64,000 nucleotides of DNA from an uncultured Burkholderiales bacterium. Lineage in GTDB: Bacteria; Pseudomonadota; Gammaproteobacteria; Burkholderiales; Burkholderiaceae_C. Of the stretch, positions 1-11,229 are shown one piece after another. A program made the position numbers and the translations under genes. The DNA lies in assembly GCA_903870145.1 (NCBI GenBank), contig CAIQBO010000020.1, forward strand, positions 1 to 64,000, given 5' to 3'. The number at the start of each line of letters is the position of its first letter. The stretch's first letter is position 1. Under the pieces are notes generated by a model, which was given only the letters and a program-made list of their open reading frames with translations, was not told where the DNA came from and ran no database searches.

Positions 1-7
1 AAAACTC

Positions 8-466
8 ATGACCAAAACGTTCAGCGCAAAACCCGCTGACGTGACGCACGAGTGGTTTGTGATTGACGCGACCGACAAGGTCCTCGGACGAGTAGCCAGC
101 GAAGTTGCTCTCCGTTTGCGCGGCAAACACAAGGCCATTTACACGCCTCACGTCGATACAGGCGACTTCATTGTCGTCGTCAACGCAGCACAACTGCGAG
201 TCACTGGTGCCAAGTCTTTAGACAAGGTGTACTACCGCCACTCGGGTTACCCGGGCGGCATCACAGCCACTAATTTTCGCGACATGCAGTCCAAGCACCC
301 CGGACGCGCGCTCGAGAAGGCTGTCAAAGGCATGTTGCCCAAAGGTCCTTTGGGCTACGCCATGATCAAAAAACTCAAAGTGTATGGCGGCGCTGAGCAC
401 CCCCACACGGCCCAACAGCCCAAAGTGCTTGAAATTCCCAATGGAAGCTTAAGGAGCCCCACATGA
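8..466 (+). CDS. rplM: 50S ribosomal protein L13
   Basis: ORF protein [42 protein letters not shown]... is a clear L13; followed by S9. Confidence 0.97.
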   Translation: MTKTFSAKPADVTHEWFVIDATDKVLGRVASEVALRLRGKHKAIYTPHVDTGDFIVVVNAAQLRVTGAKSLDKVYYRHSGYPGGITATNFRDMQSKHPGRALEKAVKGMLPKGPLGYAMIKKLKVYGGAEHPHTAQQPKVLEIPNGSLRSPT

Positions 467-855
467 TTGGTGATTGGAACAATGGCACCGGCCGTCGCAA
501 ATCCAGCGTCGCCCGTGTGTTTCTGAAAAAAGGCTCCGGCAACATCACGGTCAATGGCAAGGACATCCAAGCCTATTTCGGCCGCGAAACTTCGATCATG
601 ATCGCCAAGCAACCCCTGATGTTGACCAATCATGCCGAATCTTTCGACATTCAAATCAATGTTCATGGTGGCGGTGAGTCCGGCCAAGCGGGCGCGGCCC
701 GTCACGGCATCACACGCGCTTTGATCGACTACGACGCAACGCTCAAGCCCATGCTCAGCCAAGCTGGCTTTGTCACGCGTGACGCACGTGAAGTGGAACG
801 TAAAAAGGTTGGCTTGCACTCAGCTCGCCGCCGCAAGCAGTTCTCCAAGCGTTAA
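463..855 (+). CDS. rpsI: 30S ribosomal protein S9
   Basis: [26 protein letters not shown]... and C-terminal [16 protein letters not shown]; overlaps rplM stop by 4 nt. Confidence 0.97.
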   Translation: MIGDWNNGTGRRKSSVARVFLKKGSGNITVNGKDIQAYFGRETSIMIAKQPLMLTNHAESFDIQINVHGGGESGQAGAARHGITRALIDYDATLKPMLSQAGFVTRDAREVERKKVGLHSARRRKQFSKR

Positions 856-874
856 TCGCTCTGGGGTTTTGCCC

Positions 875-911
875 AAAAAGCCGCCCTGGTTTTGCCAGCG
901 CGGCTTTTTTT
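875..911 (+). terminator. Rho-independent terminator downstream of rpsI
   Basis: aaaaagccgc...gcgcggcttttttt stem-loop plus T-run. Confidence 0.75.
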
Positions 912-967
912 GGTATTTTTGCCTTTGCAATAACTACATAGGCATTTCACGTTTGACCCGCACAAAG

Positions 968-1141
968 ATGCATCCAATGCAAGAGTCACCGATCGCTTTT
1001 GAGCTTGAGTCTGAGCCCTACAACCCCAATGACGAAGCCGCCGTGGCCACCTACTGGATGGAGGCGACGGTTAAACGCGGCCCAGGTTGGCAAACCCGCA
1101 TCAACGCTTTGCTGCGCAAGGCGGTGAAGTCGGGCCTTTGA
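968..1141 (+). CDS. Short BrnA-antitoxin-like protein (57 aa), apparently internally deleted
   Basis: MHPMQESPIAFELESEPYNPNDEAAVATYWMEATVKRGPGWQTRINALLRKAVKSGL; N-part and the GWQTRINALLR C-terminal signature of BrnA/COG3514-like proteins joined directly. Confidence 0.55.
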   Translation: MHPMQESPIAFELESEPYNPNDEAAVATYWMEATVKRGPGWQTRINALLRKAVKSGL

Positions 1142-1250
1142 AATTTTGATAGCCCCATAAACCCCACTGCAAACCCAGTTACTCCCTTGAAAAGGGGTAA
1201 TTCCCGAGCAACGCGCTATACTATTGAAGACCCAGATGGAGAGACCCAAG

Positions 1251-1616
1251 ATGAGTGCTGTTGCTGAATTTAACCCCACCGAAATGCCCGAGCCGATTGT
1301 CTTTACCGACAGCGCTGCGGCCAAAGTGGCTGACCTGATTGCAGAAGAAGGCAATGCAGATTTGAAACTGCGCGTGTTTGTGCAGGGCGGGGGTTGCTCT
1401 GGCTTTCAATACGGTTTCACGTTTGACGAAATCGTCAATGAAGACGACACCACCATGACCAAAAACGGCGTGTCCTTGCTGATTGACGCCATGAGCTACC
1501 AATATTTGTTGGGCGCTGAAATTGATTACAAAGAAGACCTGCAAGGCGCGCAGTTTGTCATCAAAAACCCCAATGCCACCAGCACCTGTGGCTGCGGCTC
1601 ATCGTTTTCAACCTGA
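1251..1616 (+). CDS. erpA: Iron-sulfur cluster insertion protein ErpA
   Basis: A-type carrier signature: [14 protein letters not shown] ... CGCGSSF; start chosen at MSAVAEF. Confidence 0.92.
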   Translation: MSAVAEFNPTEMPEPIVFTDSAAAKVADLIAEEGNADLKLRVFVQGGGCSGFQYGFTFDEIVNEDDTTMTKNGVSLLIDAMSYQYLLGAEIDYKEDLQGAQFVIKNPNATSTCGCGSSFST

Positions 1617-1631
1617 AGTTTTCTCCAAGCT

Positions 1632-2804
1632 TTACCGGGGGTAAATAGCCCCCAAGACACGGGCGCCTCGAGCGCCCGTGACGCTTTGGAGGCTGCCCGT
1701 TTGTCGTTTGACGGCCTTGGCGGCCAACCAAGCAAAGGCAGCAGCCTCGACTTGCAAAGGGGGTATGCCCAATGCGTCAGTTGCAGCCACTTCAACACTG
1801 GGCAGCAAAGCACTCAAGCGGCGCATCAACTGCAGGTTCAGCGCCCCCCCCCCACAGACCCACAATTGCCGTGCATCGGGTGCCAGTTTTTGCAGGTCGC
1901 GCGCAATGGCCAGCGCTGTGAACTCGCACAAGCTGGCTTGCACATCTTCGAGTTTGAGCTTGCCTTGAGTTGCCAAGCAGGCTTGCAGCCAAGTGGGGTT
2001 GAACAAATCGCGGCCTGTGCTTTTGGGCGGTGTGCGGTGCAAGAAGGGCTCGGCCATGAAGCTCTCCAGCAGAGCCGGCTGCACTTGCCCAAGCGCAGCC
2101 CAAGCGCCTTGCGCGTCAAAATTTTGTGCCTTGTGCAGGTGGACCCAATGGTCCATCAAGGCGTTGCCTGGGCCGCAGTCGAAGCCCAAAATGGGCGGGC
2201 TGCCTGGGCCCATGCGGGGCAAGACACTCATGTTGGAAATGCCGCCCACATTGACCACCGCCACACTGTGCATTGCGTTGCCAAAAACTTCTTGATGAAA
2301 AGCCGGCACCAAGGGGGCACCTTGCCCGCCCGCAGCCAAGTCGCGGGTTCTGAATTCAGCCACCACGTCAATGCCCGTGAGCTCGGCCAGCAAGGCCGGG
2401 TTGTTCAGCTGCAAGGTGTAGCCCACTGCCGCTTGTGCTTGGGCTGGGTCGGCGTCAAACTCCAAAGGCCTGTGCCTGACTGTTTGCCCATGGGCGCCAA
2501 TGGCCACGATCTGCTCGGGGCCTATGCCAGCAGCTTGCAGCAAATCGTGCACCACCAAAGCGTAGTTTCTGGCCAAACTGTTACCAGCCAAGGCGGCGCG
2601 GTGCAGTTCGTTGGGGCCGGGGGTGTTCAGGGCCAGGAGTTCGTCGCGCAAGGCGGGGGGGAAAGGCCTGAAGCTGTGCCGCAGCACTTGCACAGTAGGT
2701 GTGCTGCGAAGCACAACCCCGTCAATGCCATCGAGCGAGGTGCCCGACATCAGGCCAATGAACAACTCGGGGGCAGCAAGTGGCGTGAACGGTGTTGTGG
2801 TCAC
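1632..2804 (-). CDS. anmK: Anhydro-N-acetylmuramic acid kinase
   Basis: FIGLMSGTSLDGIDGV..., GFDCGPGNALMDHW, WVCGGGALN motifs. Confidence 0.93.
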   Translation of the reverse strand: MTTTPFTPLAAPELFIGLMSGTSLDGIDGVVLRSTPTVQVLRHSFRPFPPALRDELLALNTPGPNELHRAALAGNSLARNYALVVHDLLQAAGIGPEQIVAIGAHGQTVRHRPLEFDADPAQAQAAVGYTLQLNNPALLAELTGIDVVAEFRTRDLAAGGQGAPLVPAFHQEVFGNAMHSVAVVNVGGISNMSVLPRMGPGSPPILGFDCGPGNALMDHWVHLHKAQNFDAQGAWAALGQVQPALLESFMAEPFLHRTPPKSTGRDLFNPTWLQACLATQGKLKLEDVQASLCEFTALAIARDLQKLAPDARQLWVCGGGALNLQLMRRLSALLPSVEVAATDALGIPPLQVEAAAFAWLAAKAVKRQTGSLQSVTGARGARVLGAIYPR

Positions 2805-2831
2805 GGCAAAACAAGCCGCTGCTGGCGCGGT

Positions 2832-4193
2832 TTACTGAACCGTGCTTTGACGCATTTGCGCCGCCGCCACCAACTGGCTGCGAGCCAGCGCAGCGCGTTG
2901 GTTGAACTGCGCACGGGCTTCGGCTGTAACCGGGGCGGCCTCAGCTTGCAGTGCCAAGGTCATGGGGTCGACGTGGCGGCCATTGACGCGAAATTCAAAA
3001 TGCAAATGTGGCCCAGTGGCCCATCCGGTAGAGCCTACAGCGCCAACCGAGTCGCCTTGTTTGACCGCCTGGCCTTTGCGCACTTGAATGCGGCTCAAAT
3101 GGGCGTAAACGGTGGAGTGAACAGCGCTGTGCTTGACCACCACCATGTTGCCAAAGCCATTTTGAAAACCAGCTTGCTCGACAATGCCATCTCCGACAGT
3201 GATGGCGGGTGAGCCTGTGGGCGCTGCGTAGTCAACGCCTAAATGGGCCCGCTGGGTGTGGAAAATGGGGTGCTCACGCATGCCAAAACCGCTGGTGCGG
3301 CGCGAATAGGGCATGGGGGAGGCCAGGTAGGCTCGGCGCAGGCTTTGGCCATCCAGCGTGTAGTAGCCGCCTCTTTTACCAGGCTCTTGGAACCACACGG
3401 CGTTGTATGTTTTGGGGCCATTGATGAACTCGGCGCTCAAGATGCGTCCGGCCCGCAGGGGCTCGCCTTCGGCTTCCAGGGTTTCGTAAACCACAGAGAA
3501 GATCGCGCCTTTGCGCAGTGCGCGATGAAAGTCAATTTGGCCAGAAAAAACCTCGGCCAATTGGCGAGTGACAGAGTCGGGCACACGGGCTTCGTCGGTG
3601 GCAGCGTACAAGGAGGAAGCCACTGCACCACCCGACATGCGCACACTGGCCGTCAGTGGCGCGGCGTCTGTTCGGTAGCTAAAACCATCGCCTTGGCGGG
3701 TGATGACCAAGCGCTGGAATTGGGTGTCGTTCTCGTTGTTGAGCCAGCGGGTGGTCAGCTTGAGTAAGTGTTGCTGCTCGTTGGCTTCAACCGACAAGGT
3801 GCGGCCCGATCGATTGAGCAGGGCTTGACGCAGCGCTGGCGTTTGGCGAATGAAAGCTGCTGCAGCAGGGTCTATGAGGCCCAAGCGGCGCAATAAACTC
3901 TCTGCTGTGTCAGACGATCGGGTCAAGTCGTTGCGGTACAGCTTGAGGCTTTGCTGCTCCAAGGCCAAGCCTTGGGAAATCAGATCAGGGGTCTGCAGGT
4001 TTTCAAAAACCATGCGAACGGGCAGGTTGGATGCGTCTGGGCCCAAGTTGGCAATGGCCAAAGCGCCCCCACCAACGCTCAGCATGAGCGCAGCCAAACT
4101 GGCAGTGATGTGCTTGGGGTGGCGTGCCAGTACAGCCTGTAGCGCTTGGCCATAGGCTTTGGCAGTGATGACCCAAGAGGACAGAAAATTCAT
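2832..4193 (-). CDS. M23 family metallopeptidase (LytM/DipM type)
   Basis: SGFGMREHPIFHTQRAHLGVDYAAPTGSPA ... GWATGPHLHFEFRVNG. Confidence 0.92.
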   Translation of the reverse strand: MNFLSSWVITAKAYGQALQAVLARHPKHITASLAALMLSVGGGALAIANLGPDASNLPVRMVFENLQTPDLISQGLALEQQSLKLYRNDLTRSSDTAESLLRRLGLIDPAAAAFIRQTPALRQALLNRSGRTLSVEANEQQHLLKLTTRWLNNENDTQFQRLVITRQGDGFSYRTDAAPLTASVRMSGGAVASSLYAATDEARVPDSVTRQLAEVFSGQIDFHRALRKGAIFSVVYETLEAEGEPLRAGRILSAEFINGPKTYNAVWFQEPGKRGGYYTLDGQSLRRAYLASPMPYSRRTSGFGMREHPIFHTQRAHLGVDYAAPTGSPAITVGDGIVEQAGFQNGFGNMVVVKHSAVHSTVYAHLSRIQVRKGQAVKQGDSVGAVGSTGWATGPHLHFEFRVNGRHVDPMTLALQAEAAPVTAEARAQFNQRAALARSQLVAAAQMRQSTVQ

Positions 4194-4345
4194 GCGGCAG
4201 TCGGTTTTGAAGAGTGGGGTGCGCTCAGGCGCACAATCTCTTCGGGGATCGGTCAGGAAAAAGAAGGGCAGCCCTTAAAATAAGGGCAAGCACGTTATTG
4301 GCCATTCTAACGCCAAAGACGCACGCGGTATACGAAAAAACCCTT

Positions 4346-5581
4346 ATGAATCAATTGCATCATACGAAATACCCCATCACAGACGCAGTCCAAGATGCCT
4401 TGGCCGTGACGCTGCGGGGCTCTCAAGAGTTGATCCCCCAGGACGATTGGGTTCAGAAATTGGCGCGGTCTGAGGCCACGGGGGTGCCGCTTCGCATCAA
4501 ACTGGGCCTGGACCCCACGGCGCCCGACATCCATGTGGGGCACACCGTGGTGCTCAACAAAATGCGCCAATTGCAGGATTTAGGGCATCAAGTGATCTTT
4601 TTAATCGGTGATTTCACCAGTTTGATCGGTGACCCTTCAGGGCGCAACAACACCCGCCCGCCCTTGACGCCTGAGCAAATCAAGGCCAACGCCGAAACCT
4701 ATTATCGCCAAGCCAGTTTGGTGCTGGACCCCAGCAAAACCGAGATTCGCTACAACTCGGAGTGGAGTTTGCCCCTGGGCGCCATGGGCATGATTCAACT
4801 GGCGGCCAAATACACGGTGGCGCGCATGATGGAGCGCAACGATTTTCATGACCGCTTCAAGGCCGGCACCCCGATCAGCGTGCACGAGTTTTTGTACCCC
4901 TTGATGCAGGGCTACGACTCCGTGGCTTTGAAGTCTGACTTGGAATTGGGCGGCACCGATCAAAAATTCAATTTGCTCATGGGCCGGCATTTGCAAGCTG
5001 AATATGGCCAAGAGCCGCAATGCATTTTGACCATGCCGCTGCTCGAAGGCCTGGACGGCGTGGAGAAAATGTCCAAGTCGAAAAACAATTACATCGGCAT
5101 CAGCGAAGACGCCAACACCATGTTTGCCAAAGTGCTCTCCATTTCTGACGTTTTGATGTGGCGCTGGTACACCTTGCTCTCGTTTCAATCGATGGCCCAG
5201 ATCCAAGCTTTGCAACAGGACGTTCAAGGCGGTCGCAACCCGAAAGACGCCAAAGTGGCTTTGGCCTTGGAAATCACCACGCGTTTTCATGGCGCGAGCG
5301 CGGCAGCAGCAGCAGAGCAAGACTTCATCAACCGCAGCAAGGGCGGCGTGCCCGATGAAATTCCTGAACTGAGCTTGTCGGGCGCGCCCTTGGGCATTGG
5401 TGCTTTGCTCAAGATGGCGGGGCTGGCCCCTTCGGGCAGTGAGGCCAACCGCTTGATCGAAGGCGGCGGCGTGCGCGTGGACTCGGGCGTGGTCAGCGAC
5501 AAGGGGCTCAAACTCGATGTGGGCACCTACGTTGTGCAAGTGGGCAAGCGCAAATTTGCCCGCATCAGCGTGACTGCTTGA
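4346..5581 (+). CDS. tyrS: Tyrosyl-tRNA synthetase
   Basis: LDPTAPDIHVGHTVVL (HIGH), MSKSKNNYIGI (KMSKS); S4 C-terminus; start at MNQLHHTKYP. Confidence 0.95.
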   Translation: MNQLHHTKYPITDAVQDALAVTLRGSQELIPQDDWVQKLARSEATGVPLRIKLGLDPTAPDIHVGHTVVLNKMRQLQDLGHQVIFLIGDFTSLIGDPSGRNNTRPPLTPEQIKANAETYYRQASLVLDPSKTEIRYNSEWSLPLGAMGMIQLAAKYTVARMMERNDFHDRFKAGTPISVHEFLYPLMQGYDSVALKSDLELGGTDQKFNLLMGRHLQAEYGQEPQCILTMPLLEGLDGVEKMSKSKNNYIGISEDANTMFAKVLSISDVLMWRWYTLLSFQSMAQIQALQQDVQGGRNPKDAKVALALEITTRFHGASAAAAAEQDFINRSKGGVPDEIPELSLSGAPLGIGALLKMAGLAPSGSEANRLIEGGGVRVDSGVVSDKGLKLDVGTYVVQVGKRKFARISVTA

Positions 5582-5644
5582 TGGCCTGGCCCTGTATAGA
5601 TGCGGATCAATGCATGTGTGGGTGTAAGAGAGTAGTCTAAGCAA

Positions 5645-6574
5645 ATGCCCACTCTACGTTTGCCCAATTGGTCGCCACGAACTTTGCTGTGGGCTTCGGT
5701 CGTGGTGGCATTGATCACCATCACCCTTAAAACATGGGCTTGGTGGATCACTGATTCTGTGGGCTTGCTGTCCGATGCGATGGAGTCGTTGGTCAATTTG
5801 GCCAGCGCTATTTTTGGCTTGGTCATGGTCACGGTGGCAGCTCAACCCGCAGATGAAGAACACCCTTATGGGCACCACAAAGCGGAGTATTTTTCTTCAG
5901 GCTTTGAAGGTATTTTGATCATCGTGGCGGCCTTGGGCATCATTTGGACCGCAGGCCACAGATTGTTTGAACCGCAGCCGATTGAGCAAGTGGGCTGGGG
6001 CTTGTTGTTGTCCGTGATCAGTTCGGCTTTGAACGGCTTGCTGGCCTGGGTGATGTTCAATGCAGCCAAGGTACACAGATCGATCGCTTTGGAAGCCGAT
6101 GCCAAGCACTTGGTGACCGATGTCTGGACTTCCGTGGGGGTGGTGCTGGGCATTGCCTTGGTCAGCGTGACGGGTTGGTTGTGGCTTGATGCCGTGGTGG
6201 CCATGGGCGTGGCCTTGAACATTTTGCAAGAGGGCTGGCATTTGATTTGGCGCTCGTCGCAAGGCTTGATGGACGAGGCTTTGGAGCCCGATGTTTTGGC
6301 CAAAATCGAAGAAACTCTGGCCGGCTTTGCGCACCAACGCGGCAGTGTGGAGATCATTCGCTTTGACCATGTGACCACCCGAAAAGCGGGGCAACGCCGC
6401 TTTGTTGATTTGCACATGCACATGCCAGCGGCTTGGTCATTGGGGCGCGCTGCGGCTTTGCGAGGCAGTGTGGAGCAAGCTTTGATGAGCGCTGTGCCAG
6501 GCTTGCGCGCCACGATCCAACTTTTGCCCAGCGATGTCGAAGCACATTTCGATTCACAGCAAGACTTGTTGTAG
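5645..6574 (+). CDS. Cation diffusion facilitator family transporter
   Basis: SVGLLSDAMESLVNLASA, HPYGHHKAEYFSS, DVWTSVGVVLG CDF motifs. Confidence 0.9.
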   Translation: MPTLRLPNWSPRTLLWASVVVALITITLKTWAWWITDSVGLLSDAMESLVNLASAIFGLVMVTVAAQPADEEHPYGHHKAEYFSSGFEGILIIVAALGIIWTAGHRLFEPQPIEQVGWGLLLSVISSALNGLLAWVMFNAAKVHRSIALEADAKHLVTDVWTSVGVVLGIALVSVTGWLWLDAVVAMGVALNILQEGWHLIWRSSQGLMDEALEPDVLAKIEETLAGFAHQRGSVEIIRFDHVTTRKAGQRRFVDLHMHMPAAWSLGRAAALRGSVEQALMSAVPGLRATIQLLPSDVEAHFDSQQDLL

Positions 6575-6594
6575 CCCATTTCTATAATGGGTGC

Positions 6595-8013
6595 ATGACT
6601 GAACAAAACCCTGATCTTTTTTCTCGTTTGACGCTTTCAGCTTCGATGCTGAGCAATTTGGATCAGTTGGGCTACAGCAGCATGACCCCCATTCAATCGG
6701 CGAGTTTGCCCTTGGCCTTGGTGGGCAAGGACTTGATTGCCCAGGCCAGCACGGGCAGCGGCAAGACGGCGGCGTTTGGCATTGTGTTGGTGGAAAAACT
6801 GTTGCCAGCCGACTTTGCTGTGCAGGCTTTGATTTTGTGCCCCACGCGCGAGTTGGCAGACCAGGTCAGTCAAGAAATCAGGCGACTGGCCCGGGCCACG
6901 GGCAATGTGAAGGTGGTGACTTTGTGCGGCGGTGTGGCCCTTCGGGGGCAGGTGCAAAGTTTGGAGCACGGCGCGCACGTGGTGGTGGGAACGCCCGGGC
7001 GCATCATGGACCACTTGGAGCGCGGCTCTTTGAAACTCAAAGGCCTTAAAACCTTAGTGCTCGACGAAGCCGACCGCATGCTGGACATGGGGTTTTTTGA
7101 CGACATCGCCAAAGTCGCGCGGCAGTGCCCCACGCCGCGGCAAACTTTGTTGTTCTCGGCCACTTACCCTGATGGCATTGCCAAACTGGCTGCGCAGTTC
7201 ATGAAAGAGCCGCAAACGGTTCGGGTGCAGACGCAGCACAGTGCTGCCAAGATTAAACAAATTTTCATTGAAGTCAAAGAGTCAGAGCGCTTGCATGCGG
7301 TCTCGCAAGTGTTGCTGCATTTCAGGCCCGAATCTACCTTGGCCTTTTGCAATACCAAGCAGCAGTGCCGTGATTTGGTGGCGGTTTTGCAAGGCCAAGG
7401 GTTCAGCGCCTTGGCGCTGTATGGCGAGTTAGAGCAGCGTGAGCGTGACCAGGTGCTGATTCAATTTGCCAACCGCAGCTGCTCTATTTTGGTGGCCACC
7501 GATGTGGCCGCGCGAGGCTTGGATGTGGCGCAACTCGAAGCCGTTGTCAATGTGGATGTGACGCCCGATTCGCAGGTGCACATCCACCGCGTTGGCCGCA
7601 CCGGGCGGGCCGATGCCGAAGGCTTGGCCGTGACCTTGGCCAGTTTGAACGAGATGGGCAATGTGGGCAAAATCGAAGTGCTGCAAGGGCGTGAATCGGT
7701 TTGGCAGCCCTTGAGCAGTTTGACGCCCACTGGCAAAGGCATGTTGGTGCCGGCCATGGCAACCTTGCAAATTGTGGGGGGGCGCAAAGAAAAAATCAGG
7801 GCGGGTGATGTGCTGGGCGCTCTAACGGGCGAGGCGGGGTTCACGCGCGAGCAAGTGGGCAAAATCAATGTGAACGAGTTTTCCACGTATGTGGCGGTGC
7901 AGCGCCAAGTGGCAGCTCAAGCGGTGGAAAAATTGAGCCATGGCCGCGTCAAAGGCCGCTCGGTCAGGGTGCGCATGTTGGAGGATGCAACAGGTATGCA
8001 AAGTGCTGATTAA
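6595..8013 (+). CDS. dbpA: ATP-dependent RNA helicase DbpA
   Basis: ASTGSGKTAAFG, VLDEADRMLDMGF, SAT, HRVGRTGRA plus C-terminal DbpA RNA-binding domain. Confidence 0.9.
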   Translation: MTEQNPDLFSRLTLSASMLSNLDQLGYSSMTPIQSASLPLALVGKDLIAQASTGSGKTAAFGIVLVEKLLPADFAVQALILCPTRELADQVSQEIRRLARATGNVKVVTLCGGVALRGQVQSLEHGAHVVVGTPGRIMDHLERGSLKLKGLKTLVLDEADRMLDMGFFDDIAKVARQCPTPRQTLLFSATYPDGIAKLAAQFMKEPQTVRVQTQHSAAKIKQIFIEVKESERLHAVSQVLLHFRPESTLAFCNTKQQCRDLVAVLQGQGFSALALYGELEQRERDQVLIQFANRSCSILVATDVAARGLDVAQLEAVVNVDVTPDSQVHIHRVGRTGRADAEGLAVTLASLNEMGNVGKIEVLQGRESVWQPLSSLTPTGKGMLVPAMATLQIVGGRKEKIRAGDVLGALTGEAGFTREQVGKINVNEFSTYVAVQRQVAAQAVEKLSHGRVKGRSVRVRMLEDATGMQSAD

Positions 8014-8058
8014 CTGCAATCTGCACAAGTGATCGGCTACGGCGATCGGTAGATGTGA

Positions 8059-8511
8059 TCAGTACGGGCTGGGCCAGCCCAACCCCCGCAAAATTTCTGT
8101 TTCACGTGCTTCCATGGCCACTGCATCTCGGGCACTGGTTTCATGGTCCCAGCCTTGTGCGTGCAGGGCGCCGTGCACCAACAAATGCGCGTAATGTGCT
8201 TGCAGTGTTTTGCCTAATTCGCGCGCCTCTTGCGCCACCACGGGCGCGCACAAAACCAAATCGGCCATCACGTGCGGGGCATGTTCGTAGTCAAAGGTCA
8301 AAACATTGGTGGCGTAATCTTTTTTTCGAAAATCGCGATTGAGCGTGCGGCCTTCTTCGGCGTTCACAATGCGCACCGTGATGTGTGCATCACAGCTCAA
8401 ACTGTGGCGAATCCACCGGGCTACTTTGTGCCGTGGCAGTGCGGCGCGGTGGCGTGCAGGCGCAGCAATGTCCGCAAATTGCAAAGACAGCTCAAGTGCG
8501 GGCATGGCCAT
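8059..8511 (-). CDS. ybeY: rRNA maturation RNase YbeY
   Basis: [19 protein letters not shown] ... [16 protein letters not shown] (HxxxHxxxxxH zinc motif). Confidence 0.93.
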   Translation of the reverse strand: MAMPALELSLQFADIAAPARHRAALPRHKVARWIRHSLSCDAHITVRIVNAEEGRTLNRDFRKKDYATNVLTFDYEHAPHVMADLVLCAPVVAQEARELGKTLQAHYAHLLVHGALHAQGWDHETSARDAVAMEARETEILRGLGWPSPY

Positions 8512-8537
8512 GGTGTGATTGCTGTGAAGCTTAAGAC

Positions 8538-9494
8538 TTAAGCGTCAATTGAGCGACTGCGCACGGTGGTGCGCTGCGCGTCGTAGGCGTCGACAATGCG
8601 CGCGACCAATGGGTGGCGCACCACGTCGGCGCTGGTGAAGTGGGTCATGGCAATGCCTTTGACGCGCCGCAGTACCCGCTCTGCATCGATCAAGCCGCTG
8701 AGCTGGCCTTTGGGTAAATCGATTTGACTGACATCACCGGTGATCACGGCTTTGGCACCAAAGCCAATGCGGGTCAAAAACATTTTCATTTGCTCGGGCG
8801 TGGTGTTTTGCGCTTCGTCCAAAATGACAAAAGCATTGTTCAAAGTGCGCCCGCGCATGAAGGCCAGTGGAGCGATTTCAATGGCATTGCGCTCGAAAGC
8901 TTTTTGCACTTTGTCGTAGCCCATCAAGTCGTACAAGGCGTCGTACAAGGGGCGCAAATACGGGTCGACCTTTTGTGACAAATCACCGGGCAAAAAGCCC
9001 AAGCGCTCGCCGGCTTCAACGGCTGGGCGGGTCAGCACAATGCGCTGCACGCTGGCGCGTTCTAAGGCGTCAACAGCGCAGGCCACGGCCAAATAAGTTT
9101 TGCCCGTGCCCGCAGGGCCAATGCCAAAGGTGATGTCGTTTTGCGCCATGTTGTCCAAGTACATGGCTTGCACGGGGCTGCGGGCTTTGAGGTCAGTGCG
9201 TCTGGTTTGCAGGGCGGGCTGATCCGGGCTGCCGGCCATTTTGGCGTCGCCCGCCATCATGAGCTGAATGGTTTCCTCCTGCAGGGGCCGCTCGGCCATT
9301 TCGTACAAGGCTTGCAGCAATTCCATGGCCTGCGTGGCCCTGGCCTTAGGGCCGTCAACTTTGAACTGCTCATGCCGGTGCGCTACTTTGACTTGAAGCC
9401 CGACTTCAATGCTGCGCAAATGGGCGTCCATGGGGCCGCACAGGTGGCCCAAGCGGGTGTTGTTGTGCGGGCTAAAGGTGTGTCTGACAATCAA
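8538..9494 (-). CDS. PhoH-like ATPase (start codon uncertain; TTG at 9494 proposed)
   Basis: [57 protein letters not shown]; adjacent to ybeY. Confidence 0.9.
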   Translation of the reverse strand: MIVRHTFSPHNNTRLGHLCGPMDAHLRSIEVGLQVKVAHRHEQFKVDGPKARATQAMELLQALYEMAERPLQEETIQLMMAGDAKMAGSPDQPALQTRRTDLKARSPVQAMYLDNMAQNDITFGIGPAGTGKTYLAVACAVDALERASVQRIVLTRPAVEAGERLGFLPGDLSQKVDPYLRPLYDALYDLMGYDKVQKAFERNAIEIAPLAFMRGRTLNNAFVILDEAQNTTPEQMKMFLTRIGFGAKAVITGDVSQIDLPKGQLSGLIDAERVLRRVKGIAMTHFTSADVVRHPLVARIVDAYDAQRTTVRSRSIDA

Positions 9495-9580
9495 GCTGAT
9501 AATCCCATGAAGTGAAGGCCCAGTCCAACGGGAAGGGGCCGCGCCAAACGCAATGATAGGCATTTGATGAACGGGTTTCC

Positions 9581-10153
9581 ATGATTGGCAAATTAACAGG
9601 CATTTTGATGGACAAAAACCCACCCGAAGTGGTGGTCGATTGCCATGGGGTGGGTTATGAGGTCAGTGTGCCCATGAGCAGTTTTTACAACCTGCCCGCG
9701 GTGGGTGAGAAGCTCAGTTTGCTGACCCACTTTGTGGTGCGCGAAGATGCGCAGTTGCTGTACGGCTTTTGCACGGCGCCTGAACGCGAGGCCTTCAGAC
9801 TGCTGATCAAAATATCGGGCGTGGGCCCGCGCACCGCACTGAGCGTGCTCTCGGGCATGAGTGTGGCCGATTTGGCGCAAGCCATTTCACAACAAGAAGC
9901 AGGCCGTTTGGTCAAGGTGCCAGGCATTGGGAAAAAAACTGCCGAGCGTTTGCTGCTGGAATTAAAGGGCAAGTTTGGCGCCGATTTAGGGCAAGTTCCT
10001 TCTGTGCAAAATGGGCAGCAAAACGATATTTTGCAAGCATTGGTGGCCTTGGGCTACAGTGACAAAGATGCAGCTTTGGCCTTGAAAGCCTTGCCGGTGG
10101 ATGTGCAGGTCAGCGAAGGCATCAAAATGGCGCTGAAGGCTTTGGCCAAATAA
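9581..10153 (+). CDS. ruvA: Holliday junction branch migration protein RuvA
   Basis: [34 protein letters not shown]...; HhH motifs; followed by ruvB. Confidence 0.96.
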   Translation: MIGKLTGILMDKNPPEVVVDCHGVGYEVSVPMSSFYNLPAVGEKLSLLTHFVVREDAQLLYGFCTAPEREAFRLLIKISGVGPRTALSVLSGMSVADLAQAISQQEAGRLVKVPGIGKKTAERLLLELKGKFGADLGQVPSVQNGQQNDILQALVALGYSDKDAALALKALPVDVQVSEGIKMALKALAK

Positions 10154-10170
10154 AATTTCAATCACCACAC

Positions 10171-11229
10171 ATGAGCATTCAAACCGACGACTTTGGCATG
10201 GCCCCTCCCGCAGCGCGGGTGGTCACAGCTGCCCCCGAAACACCGCAGGAAGAAGCCATCGAGCGCGCCTTGCGCCCCAAGTTGTTGGACGACTATGTGG
10301 GCCAAGTCAAAGTGCGTGAGCAGTTGGAGATTTTCATTGGCGCGGCCAAGATGCGCGGCGAACCGCTGGACCACGTACTCTTGTTTGGGCCACCCGGTTT
10401 GGGCAAGACCACGCTGAGCCACATCATTGCCGCTGAGCTGGGTGTGAACTTGCGCCAGACCAGTGGCCCCGTGCTGGAAAAACCCAAAGACTTGGCCGCA
10501 TTGCTCACCAACTTGGAGAAAAACGATGTCTTGTTCATTGACGAGATACACCGTTTGTCACCCGTGGTGGAAGAGATTTTGTACCCCGCTTTAGAGGACT
10601 ACCAAATCGACATCATGATTGGTGAGGGGCCGGCTGCGCGCAGCATCAAATTGGATTTGCAGCCCTTTACTTTGGTGGGGGCAACCACTCGCGCTGGCAT
10701 GCTGACCAACCCATTGCGGGACCGCTTTGGCATTGTCTCGCGGCTGGAGTTTTACACCGCGCAAGAGTTGGGGCGCATCGTCAAGCGCAGCGCCAGTTTG
10801 CTCAAGGTGCCCATGGACGAGGCCGCCGGTGCAGAGATTGCCCGCCGCTCGCGCGGCACGCCGCGCATTGCCAACCGTTTGCTGCGCCGTGTGCGCGACT
10901 ACGCCGATGTCAAAGGCCGCGGCCACATCAGCCAAGACATTGCGCAAAAAGCTTTGACCATGTTGGATGTCGACCCCGAGGGGTTTGACCTGATGGACCG
11001 CAAATTGCTCGAGGCAGTGATCCACCGCTTTGATGGCGGGCCGGTGGGCTTGGACAACATTGCGGCAAGCATTGGCGAGGAGCGCGAGACCATTGAAGAT
11101 GTGATCGAGCCGTATTTGATTCAACAAGGCTTTTTGCAGCGCACTCCGCGCGGGCGCACGGCCACCTTGGCCGCTTACCGCCACTTGGGCGTGACGCCGC
11201 CCAAGAGTTTTGACAACAGCGGAATTTAA
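10171..11229 (+). CDS. ruvB: Holliday junction helicase RuvB
   Basis: [55 protein letters not shown]. Confidence 0.97.
   Translation: MSIQTDDFGMAPPAARVVTAAPETPQEEAIERALRPKLLDDYVGQVKVREQLEIFIGAAKMRGEPLDHVLLFGPPGLGKTTLSHIIAAELGVNLRQTSGPVLEKPKDLAALLTNLEKNDVLFIDEIHRLSPVVEEILYPALEDYQIDIMIGEGPAARSIKLDLQPFTLVGATTRAGMLTNPLRDRFGIVSRLEFYTAQELGRIVKRSASLLKVPMDEAAGAEIARRSRGTPRIANRLLRRVRDYADVKGRGHISQDIAQKALTMLDVDPEGFDLMDRKLLEAVIHRFDGGPVGLDNIAASIGEERETIEDVIEPYLIQQGFLQRTPRGRTATLAAYRHLGVTPPKSFDNSGI

Noticed and set aside
1686-3212. 508-aa plus-strand ORF antisense to anmK and the M23 peptidase gene
   Set aside because: Both minus-strand proteins are unmistakable; the antisense product is compositionally odd (His/Gln/Cys-rich) with no family signature, a typical shadow ORF of biased codon usage.
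4637-5644. 335-aa minus-strand ORF antisense to tyrS
   Set aside because: Lies within the well-supported tyrS gene; no recognisable motifs.
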